A DNA stretch of 64,000 nt from Flavobacterium sp. LPB0248 (GTDB lineage: Bacteria; Bacteroidota; Bacteroidia; Flavobacteriales; Flavobacteriaceae): the NCBI RefSeq assembly GCF_013388355.1, contig NZ_CP058246.1:558001-622000 (forward strand), in the 5' to 3' direction. Below are positions 17,642-25,867 of this stretch, one piece after another. Below the pieces are notes generated by a model. It was given only the letters and a program-made list of their open reading frames with translations. It made no database searches and was not told the DNA's origin. A program made the position numbers and the translations under genes. Each line of letters begins with the position of its first letter. The stretch's first letter is position 1.

Positions 17642-18415
17642 TTATAATGTAATCGTTGTATGCGGAATATCTGAATTCTGGAGCATTCTGTGATGTCCAA
17701 TTTTGATTTTCTGTACGCCTCTTGATAGACTATTGAAACAGTTATCCAGTTTTGGAATCATTCCAGAATGGATTACTTTTTCTTCTTTTAGTTTATTATA
17801 TAATGTTTCGTTGATTTCAGCAATTACAGATGAATCGTCTTCTGAATCCATTAAAACACCTTGTTTTTCAAAACAATAGGTTAGCGTAACATCAAAAACT
17901 TCAGATAATGCAATTGATAATTCGCTCGCAATCGTATCAGCATTGGTATTTAGTAATTGTCCATTTTTGTCGTGTGTAATCGCACAGAAAACGGGAACAA
18001 CTCCAGCTTCTAATAAAGTTGCCAGTAATTTGGTGTTGACTTGTTTTACGTCGCCTACAAATCCGTAATCTATTGTTGGGTGATTTCTTTTTGTTGACTG
18101 AATTAAATTCCCATCAGCTCCAGAAAAACCAATTGCGTTATTGTCTTTTGACTGCAATTGAGCAACAATATGTTTGTTGATTTGTCCGGCGTAAATCATG
18201 ACCACAACATCTAACATTGGAGCATCTGTAATTCGGCGTCCGTCAATCATCTGCGGAACCAAACCAATACTCTGCGCCATTTTTGTAGCCGACTTTCCGC
18301 CACCGTGAACTAAAACTTTATGGCCTTCGATTTTAGAAAAATCGGTTAAAAATTGTTCTAATTCTACTGGATTGTCGATGATGTTTCCACCTATTTTTAT
18401 TACTGATACGTTCAT
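17642..18415 (-). CDS. argB: N-acetylglutamate kinase (acylglutamate kinase)
   Basis: ArgB phosphorylates N-acylglutamate with ATP. The 257-residue amino-acid-kinase fold shows KIGGN at the start, HGGGK in the nucleotide loop, the substrate region MIDGRRITDAP, LNTNADTIA and the C-terminal HSGMIPKLD. The length is that of arginine-insensitive kinases: the N-terminal extension that forms the arginine-binding hexamer in other species is missing. Feedback control, if any, should therefore act elsewhere, for example on the first enzyme or on the leader RNA. It sits between argF' and argE in the operon. Confidence 0.95.
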   Translation of the reverse strand: MNVSVIKIGGNIIDNPVELEQFLTDFSKIEGHKVLVHGGGKSATKMAQSIGLVPQMIDGRRITDAPMLDVVVMIYAGQINKHIVAQLQSKDNNAIGFSGADGNLIQSTKRNHPTIDYGFVGDVKQVNTKLLATLLEAGVVPVFCAITHDKNGQLLNTNADTIASELSIALSEVFDVTLTYCFEKQGVLMDSEDDSSVIAEINETLYNKLKEEKVIHSGMIPKLDNCFNSLSRGVQKIKIGHHRMLQNSDIPHTTITL

Positions 18416-18420
18416 TATCT

Positions 18421-18516
18421 TTAAGGTTCAGAGGCTCAGAGTTACAAAGGTGCAAAGGTTTTTCGCAAAGTTTTTAAACCTCTGCACCTTTGTAACTTTG
18501 TAACTTTGAACCTTAA
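18421..18516. repeat. Long imperfect inverted repeat in the argF'-argB gap
   Basis: Arms of 41 nt (18421-18461 and 18476-18516) are built from words such as AAGGTTCAGAGG, TTACAAAGG and TGCAAAGG, with several mismatches. It fills almost the whole gap and would form a strong hairpin in the mRNA. No reading frame fits. Confidence 0.85.
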
Positions 18517-18518
18517 AT

Positions 18519-19466
18519 TTATATCTTCTTAAGAATCTTTTGTAAAACTAATTGTGCTGAATACGTTCTATTGTTCGCTTGTTCGATTACGATTGAATTT
18601 TCTCCGTCTAAAACTTCGTCACTTACAATTACGTTACGACGAACCGGAAGACAGTGCATGAATTTTCCGTTATTGGTTAAAGCCATTTTTTCTGCCGTAA
18701 CGGTCCAATTTGGATCGCTGTTGGTTACTTTTCCGTAATCGTTGAAGTTGCTCCAGTTTTTTACGTAAACAAAATCGGCATTTTCAAAAGCCTTGTTTTG
18801 ATCGTATTCAATTGTGCAGTCTTTTGTAATTTCTGGACTTAGTTCATAACCTTCTGGATGTGTGATTACAAAATCCATATCTTTTTGCATCTGCATCATT
18901 TCTACAAATGAATTCGCAACTGCCTGAGGCAAAGCTTTTGGGTGCGGCGCCCAAGAAAGAACCACTTTTGGTTTGTGTTTCGTTTTGAATTCTTCCATTG
19001 TAATGGCATCTGCTAAAGACTGCAATGGATGACGTACAGCGCTTTCCATGTTTACGATTGGTACTGTAGCGTATTTCAAAAATCCTGAAATTACAGTTTC
19101 CTGATAATCTTTTTCTTTGTCTACCAAACCTGCAAAAGCACGAATCGCGATAATATCACAGTATTGAGAAACTACTTCTGCGGCTTCTTTTATGTGTTCT
19201 GAAGCCCCAGAATTCATAACCGCTCCATCTTCAAATTCTAATGTCCATCCTTCATTGGTAAAATTCATTACCATAACGTTCATTCCTAAATTCATTGCCG
19301 CTTTTTGAGTACTCAAACGCGTTCTTAAACTCGGATTGAAAAATAACATTCCCAGAGTTTTATTCTTTCCTAAACTCTGATTTTTAAGCGGATTCTTTTT
19401 GATTTTAATCGCTTGTTTTACCCATTTTGATAATGAGTTGATGTCTTTTATTGAGATATAGTTCAT
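18519..19466 (-). CDS. argF': N-succinyl- or N-acetylornithine carbamoyltransferase
   Basis: This 315-residue transcarbamylase carries the carbamoyl-phosphate motif SLRTR (46-50), HPLQ and HCLPVRR. It is not a standard ornithine transcarbamylase: the sequence is of the acyl-ornithine type (LSTQKAAMNLGMNV, LSWAPHPKALPQAVANS, FVITHPEGYEL), close to the Bacteroides fragilis succinylornithine enzyme as I remember it. At the specificity position (Glu92 in the Xanthomonas N-acetylornithine enzyme, Pro90 in the Bacteroides enzyme) this protein has Ser89, in GASEHIKEA. Substituting Ser for that Glu is known to give succinylornithine activity, so succinylornithine is the likelier substrate. It is gene seven of the operon. 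Confidence 0.88.
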   Translation of the reverse strand: MNYISIKDINSLSKWVKQAIKIKKNPLKNQSLGKNKTLGMLFFNPSLRTRLSTQKAAMNLGMNVMVMNFTNEGWTLEFEDGAVMNSGASEHIKEAAEVVSQYCDIIAIRAFAGLVDKEKDYQETVISGFLKYATVPIVNMESAVRHPLQSLADAITMEEFKTKHKPKVVLSWAPHPKALPQAVANSFVEMMQMQKDMDFVITHPEGYELSPEITKDCTIEYDQNKAFENADFVYVKNWSNFNDYGKVTNSDPNWTVTAEKMALTNNGKFMHCLPVRRNVIVSDEVLDGENSIVIEQANNRTYSAQLVLQKILKKI

Positions 19467-19486
19467 TTGTTTTCTTTATTAATTTA

Positions 19487-19552
19487 GATAATGTGATAAT
19501 TAGAAAATTTGATAATTGTGCATTATCTAATTAACTAATTTTCTAATTGACT
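19487..19552. repeat. Imperfect inverted repeat in the proB-argF' gap
   Basis: Words such as GATAATTAGAAAATTTGATAAT are followed by an imperfect complement (ATTAACTAATTTTCTAATTG). The structure is AT-only and weaker than the neighbouring ones. Non-coding. Confidence 0.55.
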
Positions 19553-19554
19553 CA

Positions 19555-20316
19555 TTAGATTATTTTAGTAAATTCAATTTCATCCTTTAGTGCCTTCAAA
19601 ATAAAATTATCATTCAGTCCATTTACAATCCAGGTTTCGATATTTGCTGCTTTTGAAATTGCGGCTGCTTCTATTTTAGACTGCATTCCTCCTGTTCCGT
19701 GCGATGATTTCGATTCACCGATTTCCTTTTCAAGCGACTTCAAATCATTTACCAATTTAATTGTTTGAGGAACTTCATTATGAATAGAATCTTTAGTGTA
19801 AATTCCGTTTGTATTGGTCGCAATAATTAGAATATCGACATTTAAAAGAACCGCTGTTAAAGCTGCTAACTTATCATTATCTCCAAACCGAATCTCATCT
19901 GTTGCAACGGTATCATTTTCATTAATAATCGGAATGTAATTATTCTTAACTAATACATTAATGGTATTTACAATGTTCTTTTTGGTTTGTTCTTTTTCAA
20001 AATCAGAATAAGAAAGCAAACACTGCGAAGTGTTTAAGCCTAAATCCTTAAAATTTTCATTGTAAATCCGCATTAAATGAGGCTGCCCGATTGAAGCTAA
20101 AGCTTGCTTTACAAAAACATCTTTATCCTGATTATCCAGCTTTACAAACTGTTTCGCTGCTGCAATTGCTCCTGAACTCACTATTATAAATTCATACTCA
20201 TCATTTAAAGCCGCAATCTGTATTCCTAGGTCTTCAATCTTTCCCCTCGAAATATGATTGGTTTCTTTGGTTAAAGTATTACTTCCTATTTTTAATAAAA
20301 TCCGTTTTTTTGTCAT
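19555..20316 (-). CDS. proB: Glutamate 5-kinase, catalytic domain only
   Basis: ProB makes gamma-glutamyl phosphate, the first step of proline synthesis. The 253 residues cover only the amino-acid-kinase domain (LLKIGSNTL, VSSGAIAAA, PIINENDTVATDEIRFGDND, GTGGMQSKIEAA). The C-terminal PUA domain of about 110 residues found in the E. coli enzyme is absent, and the frame ends normally, so this is a natural short form rather than a truncation. It lies between proA and argF', which links proline and arginine synthesis on one transcript. Confidence 0.94.
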   Translation of the reverse strand: MTKKRILLKIGSNTLTKETNHISRGKIEDLGIQIAALNDEYEFIIVSSGAIAAAKQFVKLDNQDKDVFVKQALASIGQPHLMRIYNENFKDLGLNTSQCLLSYSDFEKEQTKKNIVNTINVLVKNNYIPIINENDTVATDEIRFGDNDKLAALTAVLLNVDILIIATNTNGIYTKDSIHNEVPQTIKLVNDLKSLEKEIGESKSSHGTGGMQSKIEAAAISKAANIETWIVNGLNDNFILKALKDEIEFTKII

Positions 20317-20326
20317 TTTATTTAAA

Positions 20327-20358
20327 GATACTGAGGTTCTAAGATGCTGAGATTCTAA
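20327..20358. repeat. Tandem 16-nt repeat in the proA-proB gap
   Basis: Two copies of GATRCTGAGRTTCTAA (20327-20342 and 20343-20358) differ at two bases. They are followed by TTCTAATTATCTAATT-type sequence to about 20400. Non-coding; it resembles the word-repeat style of the other gaps. Confidence 0.6.
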
Positions 20359-20414
20359 GTTTTTTTTTAGAATTTTCTAATTATCTAATTGCCTCAATTT
20401 TCATGTTATCTCAA

Positions 20415-21608
20415 TTACCTAATTTGCCCTTCTCCATACACGTACCATTTATTGGTTACGAGATGTTGAAGACCGATTGGACCTCTTTGGTGCAGTTTAT
20501 CGGTACTTATTGCTAATTCACCACCAAGTCCGAATTGTCCGCCATCTGTGAATCTGGTTGATGCATTTTGGTAAACTGCTGCCGCATCTATCGATTCCAT
20601 AAACTGCTGCGCAACTTCATCATTTCTTGTAATAATTGCTGCTGAGTGCCCTCCACAGTATTTATTGATCATATCAATAGCATGTTCCTGAGAATCTATA
20701 GTTCCTATTACGATTTTATAATCCAGAAATTCTTCGTACCAAATATCTTCGTTTTGAATCGTTTTGGTATTTTCGAAATATTCTAACGATTTATCTACAA
20801 TCACTTCAACTTTTGATTCTATTAACTCTTCAATCAACATCGCTGTGAAGCCTTCAAAATTGGGTAGTTTAGTGTCTATTAAAACTTTATCTAAAGCATT
20901 ACAAGCCGAAATTTTAGATGTTTTAGCATTTAAAATTACCTTTAAAGCCAAATCTGTATCAGCATCTTTATGAACATAGACAAAATTGTTTCCACGTCCA
21001 CTAACGATTACCGGACAAGTTGCATGCGCTTTTACAAACTCAATTAGTTTTTCTCCGCCTCTAGGAACTATTAAATCAACTTTTTGAGTTGGTTTTTCTA
21101 AGAATGTCTGAGTCTCTGTTCTGTTGTAATTCAGATATTCCACCCAGTCTTTTGAAACTCCGTTTTCTTCTAGAGCTTTATGCCAAAGACTTACGATTTT
21201 CAAATTTGATTTTAAAGATTCTTTTCCTCCCTTTAATAAAATTTTATTTCCGGATTTAAAAGCAATTCCGCCCGCTTCAATGGTAACATCTGGACGGGAT
21301 TCATAAATAATTAAAATCGTTCCGAAAGCAGCGGTTTTATTGACCACTTTTATTCCATTATCATGAGTAAAATGAAAACGCTCAACGCCAACGGGATCTT
21401 CCTGAGAAGCTAGTTGGTTTAATGATAAAATCATCTCATCTACTTTTTTATCATCTACTTTTAAGCGTTCTTCCATTGCTAAATCTGAGCCGTCGTAATC
21501 GGCAAGATCTTCCTGATTAGTCAAGATTATCTCATTCCGCTCCTGCTCAACCAGCTTTGCCATAGTCCGCAAAACCGCATTGCGTGTTTCAATTGATAAT
21601 GGTTTCAT
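20415..21608 (-). CDS. proA: Glutamate-5-semialdehyde dehydrogenase (gamma-glutamyl phosphate reductase)
   Basis: ProA reduces gamma-glutamyl phosphate to glutamate semialdehyde with NADPH. The 397-residue aldehyde-dehydrogenase fold shows YESRPDVTIEAGG, LIVPRGGEKLI, the catalytic Cys in SKISACNALDKVL, and NASTRFTDGGQFGLGGE near the C-terminus, followed by the HQRGPIGLQHL end typical of ProA. It precedes proB in the operon, so the two enzymes that must channel a labile phosphate are made together. Confidence 0.96.
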   Translation of the reverse strand: MKPLSIETRNAVLRTMAKLVEQERNEIILTNQEDLADYDGSDLAMEERLKVDDKKVDEMILSLNQLASQEDPVGVERFHFTHDNGIKVVNKTAAFGTILIIYESRPDVTIEAGGIAFKSGNKILLKGGKESLKSNLKIVSLWHKALEENGVSKDWVEYLNYNRTETQTFLEKPTQKVDLIVPRGGEKLIEFVKAHATCPVIVSGRGNNFVYVHKDADTDLALKVILNAKTSKISACNALDKVLIDTKLPNFEGFTAMLIEELIESKVEVIVDKSLEYFENTKTIQNEDIWYEEFLDYKIVIGTIDSQEHAIDMINKYCGGHSAAIITRNDEVAQQFMESIDAAAVYQNASTRFTDGGQFGLGGELAISTDKLHQRGPIGLQHLVTNKWYVYGEGQIR

Positions 21609-21665
21609 AATTTCAAGTGGGTTGGTTGTTTTTTGGTTGTTTCTTTATATAGAAACTTATTGATA

Positions 21666-21692
21666 CCTAACAGGTTTTAGAAACCTGTTAGG
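21666..21692. repeat. Perfect hairpin in the argD-proA gap
   Basis: CCTAACAGGTTT (21666-21677), loop TAG, and its perfect 12-bp complement (21681-21692). There is no T run, so it is more likely an RNA-stability or repeat element than a terminator. Confidence 0.8.
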
Positions 21693-21704
21693 ATAATTGC
21701 GTGT

Positions 21705-22844
21705 TTAGTTTTTTAATTCTTCTAAACTTTCTTTTAAAGCTTTTACAAACGTATCGATATCTGCTTTTTTGACAGTTAAAGGCGGTAAAATTCTTAATAG
21801 ATTTTTATTGTTTGCGCTTCCTGTAAAAATGTGTTTTTCGATGATTAATTTCTTTCTTAAAGCTGCAACATCAAAATCAAACTCTACTCCAAGCATTAAG
21901 CCTTTTCCTTTTACTTGTTTGATTCCGTCAACTTCTTTGATTTTTTCTAAGAAATATTCATAAACTTCGTTTACATTTTTTTGTAAATCCAGTTTTTCAA
22001 TTACATCCAAAACTGCAATTCCTGCAGCACAAGATAAATGACTTCCGCCGAAAGTAGTTCCTAATAATCCGAAACTTGCTTCGAATTTTGGAGAAATTAA
22101 GATCGCTCCAACAGGAAAACCGTTCCCCATTCCTTTAGCAACTGAAATAATATCAGCGTTGATTCCGTGATGTTGGAAAGCGAAGAATTTCCCGCTTCTT
22201 CCGTATCCCGATTGTACTTCGTCTAAAATTAAAACAACATCATATTTTTTACAAGCTTTTTCTAAAGCCTGGAAAAACTCAGTTGTTCCCTGATCTAAAC
22301 CTCCAACTCCTTGAATTCCTTCAATAATTACAGCAGTAACATCTCCTTTTGCTAACTCAGCTTCAACTAATTCGATTTGGTTTAATGGTAAAAAAGTAAC
22401 TACTTGCTGTGCATTTATTGGTGCAACTATTTTTTTGTTATCAGTAACCGCAACCGCTGCAGAAGTTCTTCCGTGAAAAGAATTATCAAAAGCTACAACT
22501 CTTGATTTTCCATTATGGAAAGAAGCTAGTTTTAAAGCATTTTCATTGGCTTCAGCACCAGAACTGCATAAAAACAATTCGTAATCTTCAAGACCAGAAA
22601 GCTTTCCTAATTTCTGAGCCAATTCTACCTGCAAAGGATTCTGAATGGCATTTGAATAAAAACCTAAGTTATCTATCTGATTCTTTAATTTTGCTACATA
22701 ATCCGGTTGTGTGTGTCCAATAGAAATCACACCATGTCCGCTGTATAAATCTAAATATTCTACTCCTTTGTCGTCAATAATTGTACAATCTACTGCTTTT
22801 ACTGGAGTAATATCATATAATGGGTAAACGTTGAATAAGTTCAT
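21705..22844 (-). CDS. argD: Acyl-ornithine aminotransferase
   Basis: This 379-residue class III aminotransferase needs PLP. Visible motifs are GSHL-type cofactor contacts (SSGAEANENALKLA, SFHGRTSAAVA), the Asp of ILDEVQSGYGRSG that binds the PLP ring, and the Schiff-base Lys in SVAKGMGNGFPVGA. It transfers an amino group from glutamate to the acylated semialdehyde. Its place between argC and proA fixes the role as ArgD rather than ornithine or acetylornithine catabolism. Confidence 0.94.
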   Translation of the reverse strand: MNLFNVYPLYDITPVKAVDCTIIDDKGVEYLDLYSGHGVISIGHTQPDYVAKLKNQIDNLGFYSNAIQNPLQVELAQKLGKLSGLEDYELFLCSSGAEANENALKLASFHNGKSRVVAFDNSFHGRTSAAVAVTDNKKIVAPINAQQVVTFLPLNQIELVEAELAKGDVTAVIIEGIQGVGGLDQGTTEFFQALEKACKKYDVVLILDEVQSGYGRSGKFFAFQHHGINADIISVAKGMGNGFPVGAILISPKFEASFGLLGTTFGGSHLSCAAGIAVLDVIEKLDLQKNVNEVYEYFLEKIKEVDGIKQVKGKGLMLGVEFDFDVAALRKKLIIEKHIFTGSANNKNLLRILPPLTVKKADIDTFVKALKESLEELKN

Positions 22845-22862
22845 TTGTGTTTTGTTTATTTT

Positions 22863-22998
22863 GTTTCAGGTTTCATGTTTCAAGTTACTCACTGAACGTG
22901 AAAACTAAAACTTCAAACCTTAAAACTAGTTATGTTTCTTCGTATCTATTTCAAGTAACGTACAGAACGTGAAACCTGAAACTTGAAACTTGAAACTA
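22863..22998. repeat. Imperfect inverted repeat in the argC-argD gap
   Basis: Arms of about 40 nt at each end of the gap share the words GTTTCAGGTTTCA and TTCAAGTTAC with AACCTGAAACTTGAAAC. The centre is unrelated AT-rich DNA. Non-coding. Confidence 0.75.
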
Positions 22999-23003
22999 AA
23001 AAA

Positions 23004-23981
23004 TTAAAATCCGCTTGGTTTCAAATGTAAACCTGTGGTTTCTTCTAAACCGAACATTAAATTCATGTTTTGAATCGCTTGTCCTGAAGCACCTTTGGTT
23101 AAGTTATCGATAATTGATGTTATGAGAACCCGGTTTCCTTTTTTCAATAAACTAATAATACATTTATTCGTTTGCACCACCTGTTTCATGTTGATGTTTG
23201 TTGTGGTAACGGTTACGAAAGGCTCGTTTTTATAGAAATCCTCGTATTTAGCAACCAATTGCTCCAAACTATCATCGCATAATGTATAAAGCGTTGCAAA
23301 AATTCCTCTTGGAAAATCTCCTCTATTCGGAATGAAAAGCAATTCGCTGTCAAAATCGTCTTGCAACTGAACTAAGCTTTCTGAAATCTCTCCTAAATGC
23401 TGGTGTTCAAAAGCTTTGTAATGCGACATATTATTGTTTCTCCAGCTGAAATGAGAAGTTTCTGAAAGACTTACTCCTGCTCCTGTGCTTCCAGTTGTTG
23501 CATTAATATGAACATCATTATTCAGCAAATTATGTTTTGCTAAAGGCAATAATGCCAATTGAATAGCAGTTGCAAAACAGCCTGGATTTGCAATATAATT
23601 TGTCTTTTTGATCTCGGCTTTATTAATTTCAGGCAATCCGTAAACAAAATCTTTTCCTTCAAAATGAGCGTCTTTATTCAATCTGAAATCATTTCCTAAA
23701 TCGATGATTTTGGTATGGCTTGCAAACTGATTTTCTTTCAAAAATGAAATCGATTTTCCGTGACCTAAACACAAGAAAACAACATTCACATTTGGATTGA
23801 TTTCAGCTGTGAAATTCATTTCAATATCGCCCATCAAATCGTGGTGCGCTACAGAAAGCGGTTTCCCAGCGTTTGTTGTACTGTAAACAAAATCGATGTT
23901 TACTTTGGGATGATACATTAAAATTCTGATGAGTTCTCCAGCCGTGTAGCCCGAACCACCAATAATTCCGACATTAATCAT
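23004..23981 (-). CDS. argC: N-acyl-gamma-glutamyl-phosphate reductase
   Basis: ArgC is an NADPH-dependent reductase that converts acylglutamyl phosphate to its semialdehyde. The 325 residues include the Rossmann start GIIGGSGYTAGELIRIL, the catalytic Cys in NPGCFATAIQLAL, the GSTGAGVSLSETSHFSWRNNN segment, and the catalytic HQHLGEI. Its start codon lies inside the end of argG (8-base overlap), so the two are translationally coupled. Confidence 0.96.
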   Translation of the reverse strand: MINVGIIGGSGYTAGELIRILMYHPKVNIDFVYSTTNAGKPLSVAHHDLMGDIEMNFTAEINPNVNVVFLCLGHGKSISFLKENQFASHTKIIDLGNDFRLNKDAHFEGKDFVYGLPEINKAEIKKTNYIANPGCFATAIQLALLPLAKHNLLNNDVHINATTGSTGAGVSLSETSHFSWRNNNMSHYKAFEHQHLGEISESLVQLQDDFDSELLFIPNRGDFPRGIFATLYTLCDDSLEQLVAKYEDFYKNEPFVTVTTTNINMKQVVQTNKCIISLLKKGNRVLITSIIDNLTKGASGQAIQNMNLMFGLEETTGLHLKPSGF

Positions 23982-25167
23982 GATCTAATTTGTTTACAGA
24001 TGAGAATATGTTTTGTGCATTTCCTAAAATCTTAATAAATCCTTTTGCATCGTCAGATGTCCAAGCATTGTTCATTTCTCCGTATTGACCGAAACCTGTG
24101 TTCATTAAATCATTTTCAGATTCAATTCCGTCAAGTGAAAAATGGTATGGTTTTAATGAAACTGTTACGGTTCCATTTACTGTTTTTTGTGTGTCTTGCA
24201 AGAAAGTTTCGATGTTTCTCATTACTGGGTCTAAGAATTGACCTTCGTGGAACAACATTCCGTACCAGTTCCCTAATTGTTCTTTCCAATATTGTTGCCA
24301 TTTTCCAAGAGTGTGTTTCTCTAATAAATGGTGCGCTTTGATAATAATTAACGGAGCAGCAGCTTCAAAACCAACTCTTCCTTTAATTCCAATAATAGTA
24401 TCTCCAACGTGAATATCTCTACCAATCGCGTAAGCACTTGCTAGTTTTTCTAGAGCTACAATATTGTTTGATGGTTTATCTGTTTTTCCGTTTAAACCAA
24501 CTAATTCTCCTTGCTCAAAATGAAGCGTTACTTTTTCTTCACCATCTTTTTGTAATTGTGATGGATATGCTTCACTTGGCAATGGCTGACTTGAAGTTAA
24601 AGTTTCTTTTCCTCCAACGCTTGTTCCCCAAAGTCCTTTATTGATAGAATATTGTGCTTTTTCCCAAGAATAGTGAACTCCGTTTTGAGCTAAATAATCA
24701 ACTTCTTCTTGTCTTGATAATTTTAAATCTCTGATTGGAGTAATAATTTCGATTTCTGGAGCAATAGTTTGGAAAATCAAATCGAAACGAATTTGATCAT
24801 TTCCTGCACCAGTACTTCCGTGAGCGATTGCAGTAGCTCCTACTTTTTTCGCATATTTTATAGCTTCAATTGCTTGAAAAACACGTTCCGCACTTACTGA
24901 TAATGGATATGTGTTATTTTTTAATACGTTTCCGAAAATCAAGTATTTGATAGCTTTATCGTAATATTTATCTAAAATTGTTAAGTTGGCGTGTTGTGCA
25001 CTTCCTAACTCGTAAGCTCTTTTTTCAATAGCTGTTAATTCTTCAGCAGAAAATCCTCCTGTGTCAACAAGAACAGTGTGAACTTCGTATCCTTTTTCAT
25101 TTTTTAAATATTTCAAACAATACGAGGTATCTAATCCTCCGCTATAAGCTAATACTACTTTTTTCAT
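23974..25167 (-). CDS. argG: Argininosuccinate synthase
   Basis: ArgG condenses citrulline and aspartate using ATP. The 397-residue protein has the PP-loop AYSGGLDTSYCLKYL at its start, AIAHGSTGAGNDQIRFD, and the substrate segment YSINKGLWGTSVGG. It is the second gene of the operon, directly after the GNAT gene, with a 64-nt gap that contains a small hairpin (GCTAATAC with GTATTTAGC, about 25182-25203). Confidence 0.97.
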   Translation of the reverse strand: MKKVVLAYSGGLDTSYCLKYLKNEKGYEVHTVLVDTGGFSAEELTAIEKRAYELGSAQHANLTILDKYYDKAIKYLIFGNVLKNNTYPLSVSAERVFQAIEAIKYAKKVGATAIAHGSTGAGNDQIRFDLIFQTIAPEIEIITPIRDLKLSRQEEVDYLAQNGVHYSWEKAQYSINKGLWGTSVGGKETLTSSQPLPSEAYPSQLQKDGEEKVTLHFEQGELVGLNGKTDKPSNNIVALEKLASAYAIGRDIHVGDTIIGIKGRVGFEAAAPLIIIKAHHLLEKHTLGKWQQYWKEQLGNWYGMLFHEGQFLDPVMRNIETFLQDTQKTVNGTVTVSLKPYHFSLDGIESENDLMNTGFGQYGEMNNAWTSDDAKGFIKILGNAQNIFSSVNKLDHD

Positions 25168-25231
25168 TTTTTATAATTTTGGCTAATACTTTCGTATTTA
25201 GCAGTTTGAGATTTTTTCTAATTAATTTGAC

Positions 25232-25867
25232 TTAAACAAACAATGACAATATTTTATTTAAAAATAAAGCTTGCTTTATTTTTCTAAGTCTGTTTAAGAC
25301 AGCCTCATTAAAAGGATGTCTTGGCGGTGTTTTTTGTTTTTCTTTTGGGTCGTATAACATTCCTGTACAAAGACACATTTTGTTTTCTTTGCTTTGCAGA
25401 ATATGATAGTTTGTACATGTTTTACATCCTGCCCAAAAACTCGGATCGGTTGTAAGTTCTGAAAACGGAACTGGCTTATAACCTAATTCAGAGTTAATTT
25501 TCATTACAGCCAAACCAGTTGTAATTCCAAATATTTTAGCGTCTGGAAATCTTTTCAAAGAATATTCAAAAACTTTTGATTTTATCTTTTTAGCTAAACC
25601 ATGACTTCTATAATCTGGATGTACAATTAATCCAGAATGTGCAACAAATTTTCCGTGCTGCCAGCTTTCTATATAGCAAAAACCTGCAAACTTTCCATCA
25701 GCCAAAGCAATCATTGCATCACCGTTTGCCATTTTTTTCTGAATGTACTCAGGAGTTCTTTTAGCAATCCCCGTGCCTCTTAACAAGGCAGATGATTCTA
25801 TCGTATCGCAGATTTCTTGTGCGTATTTGAAGTGTTCTTCCTGGGTAACAACAATAGAGATCTTCAT
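25232..25867 (-). CDS. GNAT acyltransferase, probable first enzyme of arginine synthesis (argA-like)
   Basis: This 211-residue GNAT protein has the acyl-CoA loop in VHPDYRSHGLAKKI (residues about 85-98). Past the core domain is a Cys-rich segment: GCKTCTNYH and KMCLCTGM provide four Cys that could bind a metal. It is the first gene of an operon that holds every other step from acylglutamate to arginine and no classical argA or argJ. It is therefore the natural candidate for N-acetyl- or N-succinylglutamate synthase. The fold is clear from sequence; the reaction is inferred from context. Because ArgB here is of the arginine-insensitive length, this enzyme may be where feedback acts. Confidence 0.75.
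   Translation of the reverse strand: MKISIVVTQEEHFKYAQEICDTIESSALLRGTGIAKRTPEYIQKKMANGDAMIALADGKFAGFCYIESWQHGKFVAHSGLIVHPDYRSHGLAKKIKSKVFEYSLKRFPDAKIFGITTGLAVMKINSELGYKPVPFSELTTDPSFWAGCKTCTNYHILQSKENKMCLCTGMLYDPKEKQKTPPRHPFNEAVLNRLRKIKQALFLNKILSLFV

Noticed and set aside
18421-18516. CRISPR-like or rho-independent terminator reading of the arginine-operon gap repeats
   Set aside because: There are no repeated units with regular spacers and no T run after the stems. A terminator inside a ten-gene operon of essential steps is also unlikely.
18519-19466. Standard ornithine carbamoyltransferase annotation for argF'
   Set aside because: The sequence and the separate ArgE deacylase in the operon fit acyl-ornithine transcarbamylases; the region after the SLRTR motif is of the acyl-ornithine type.
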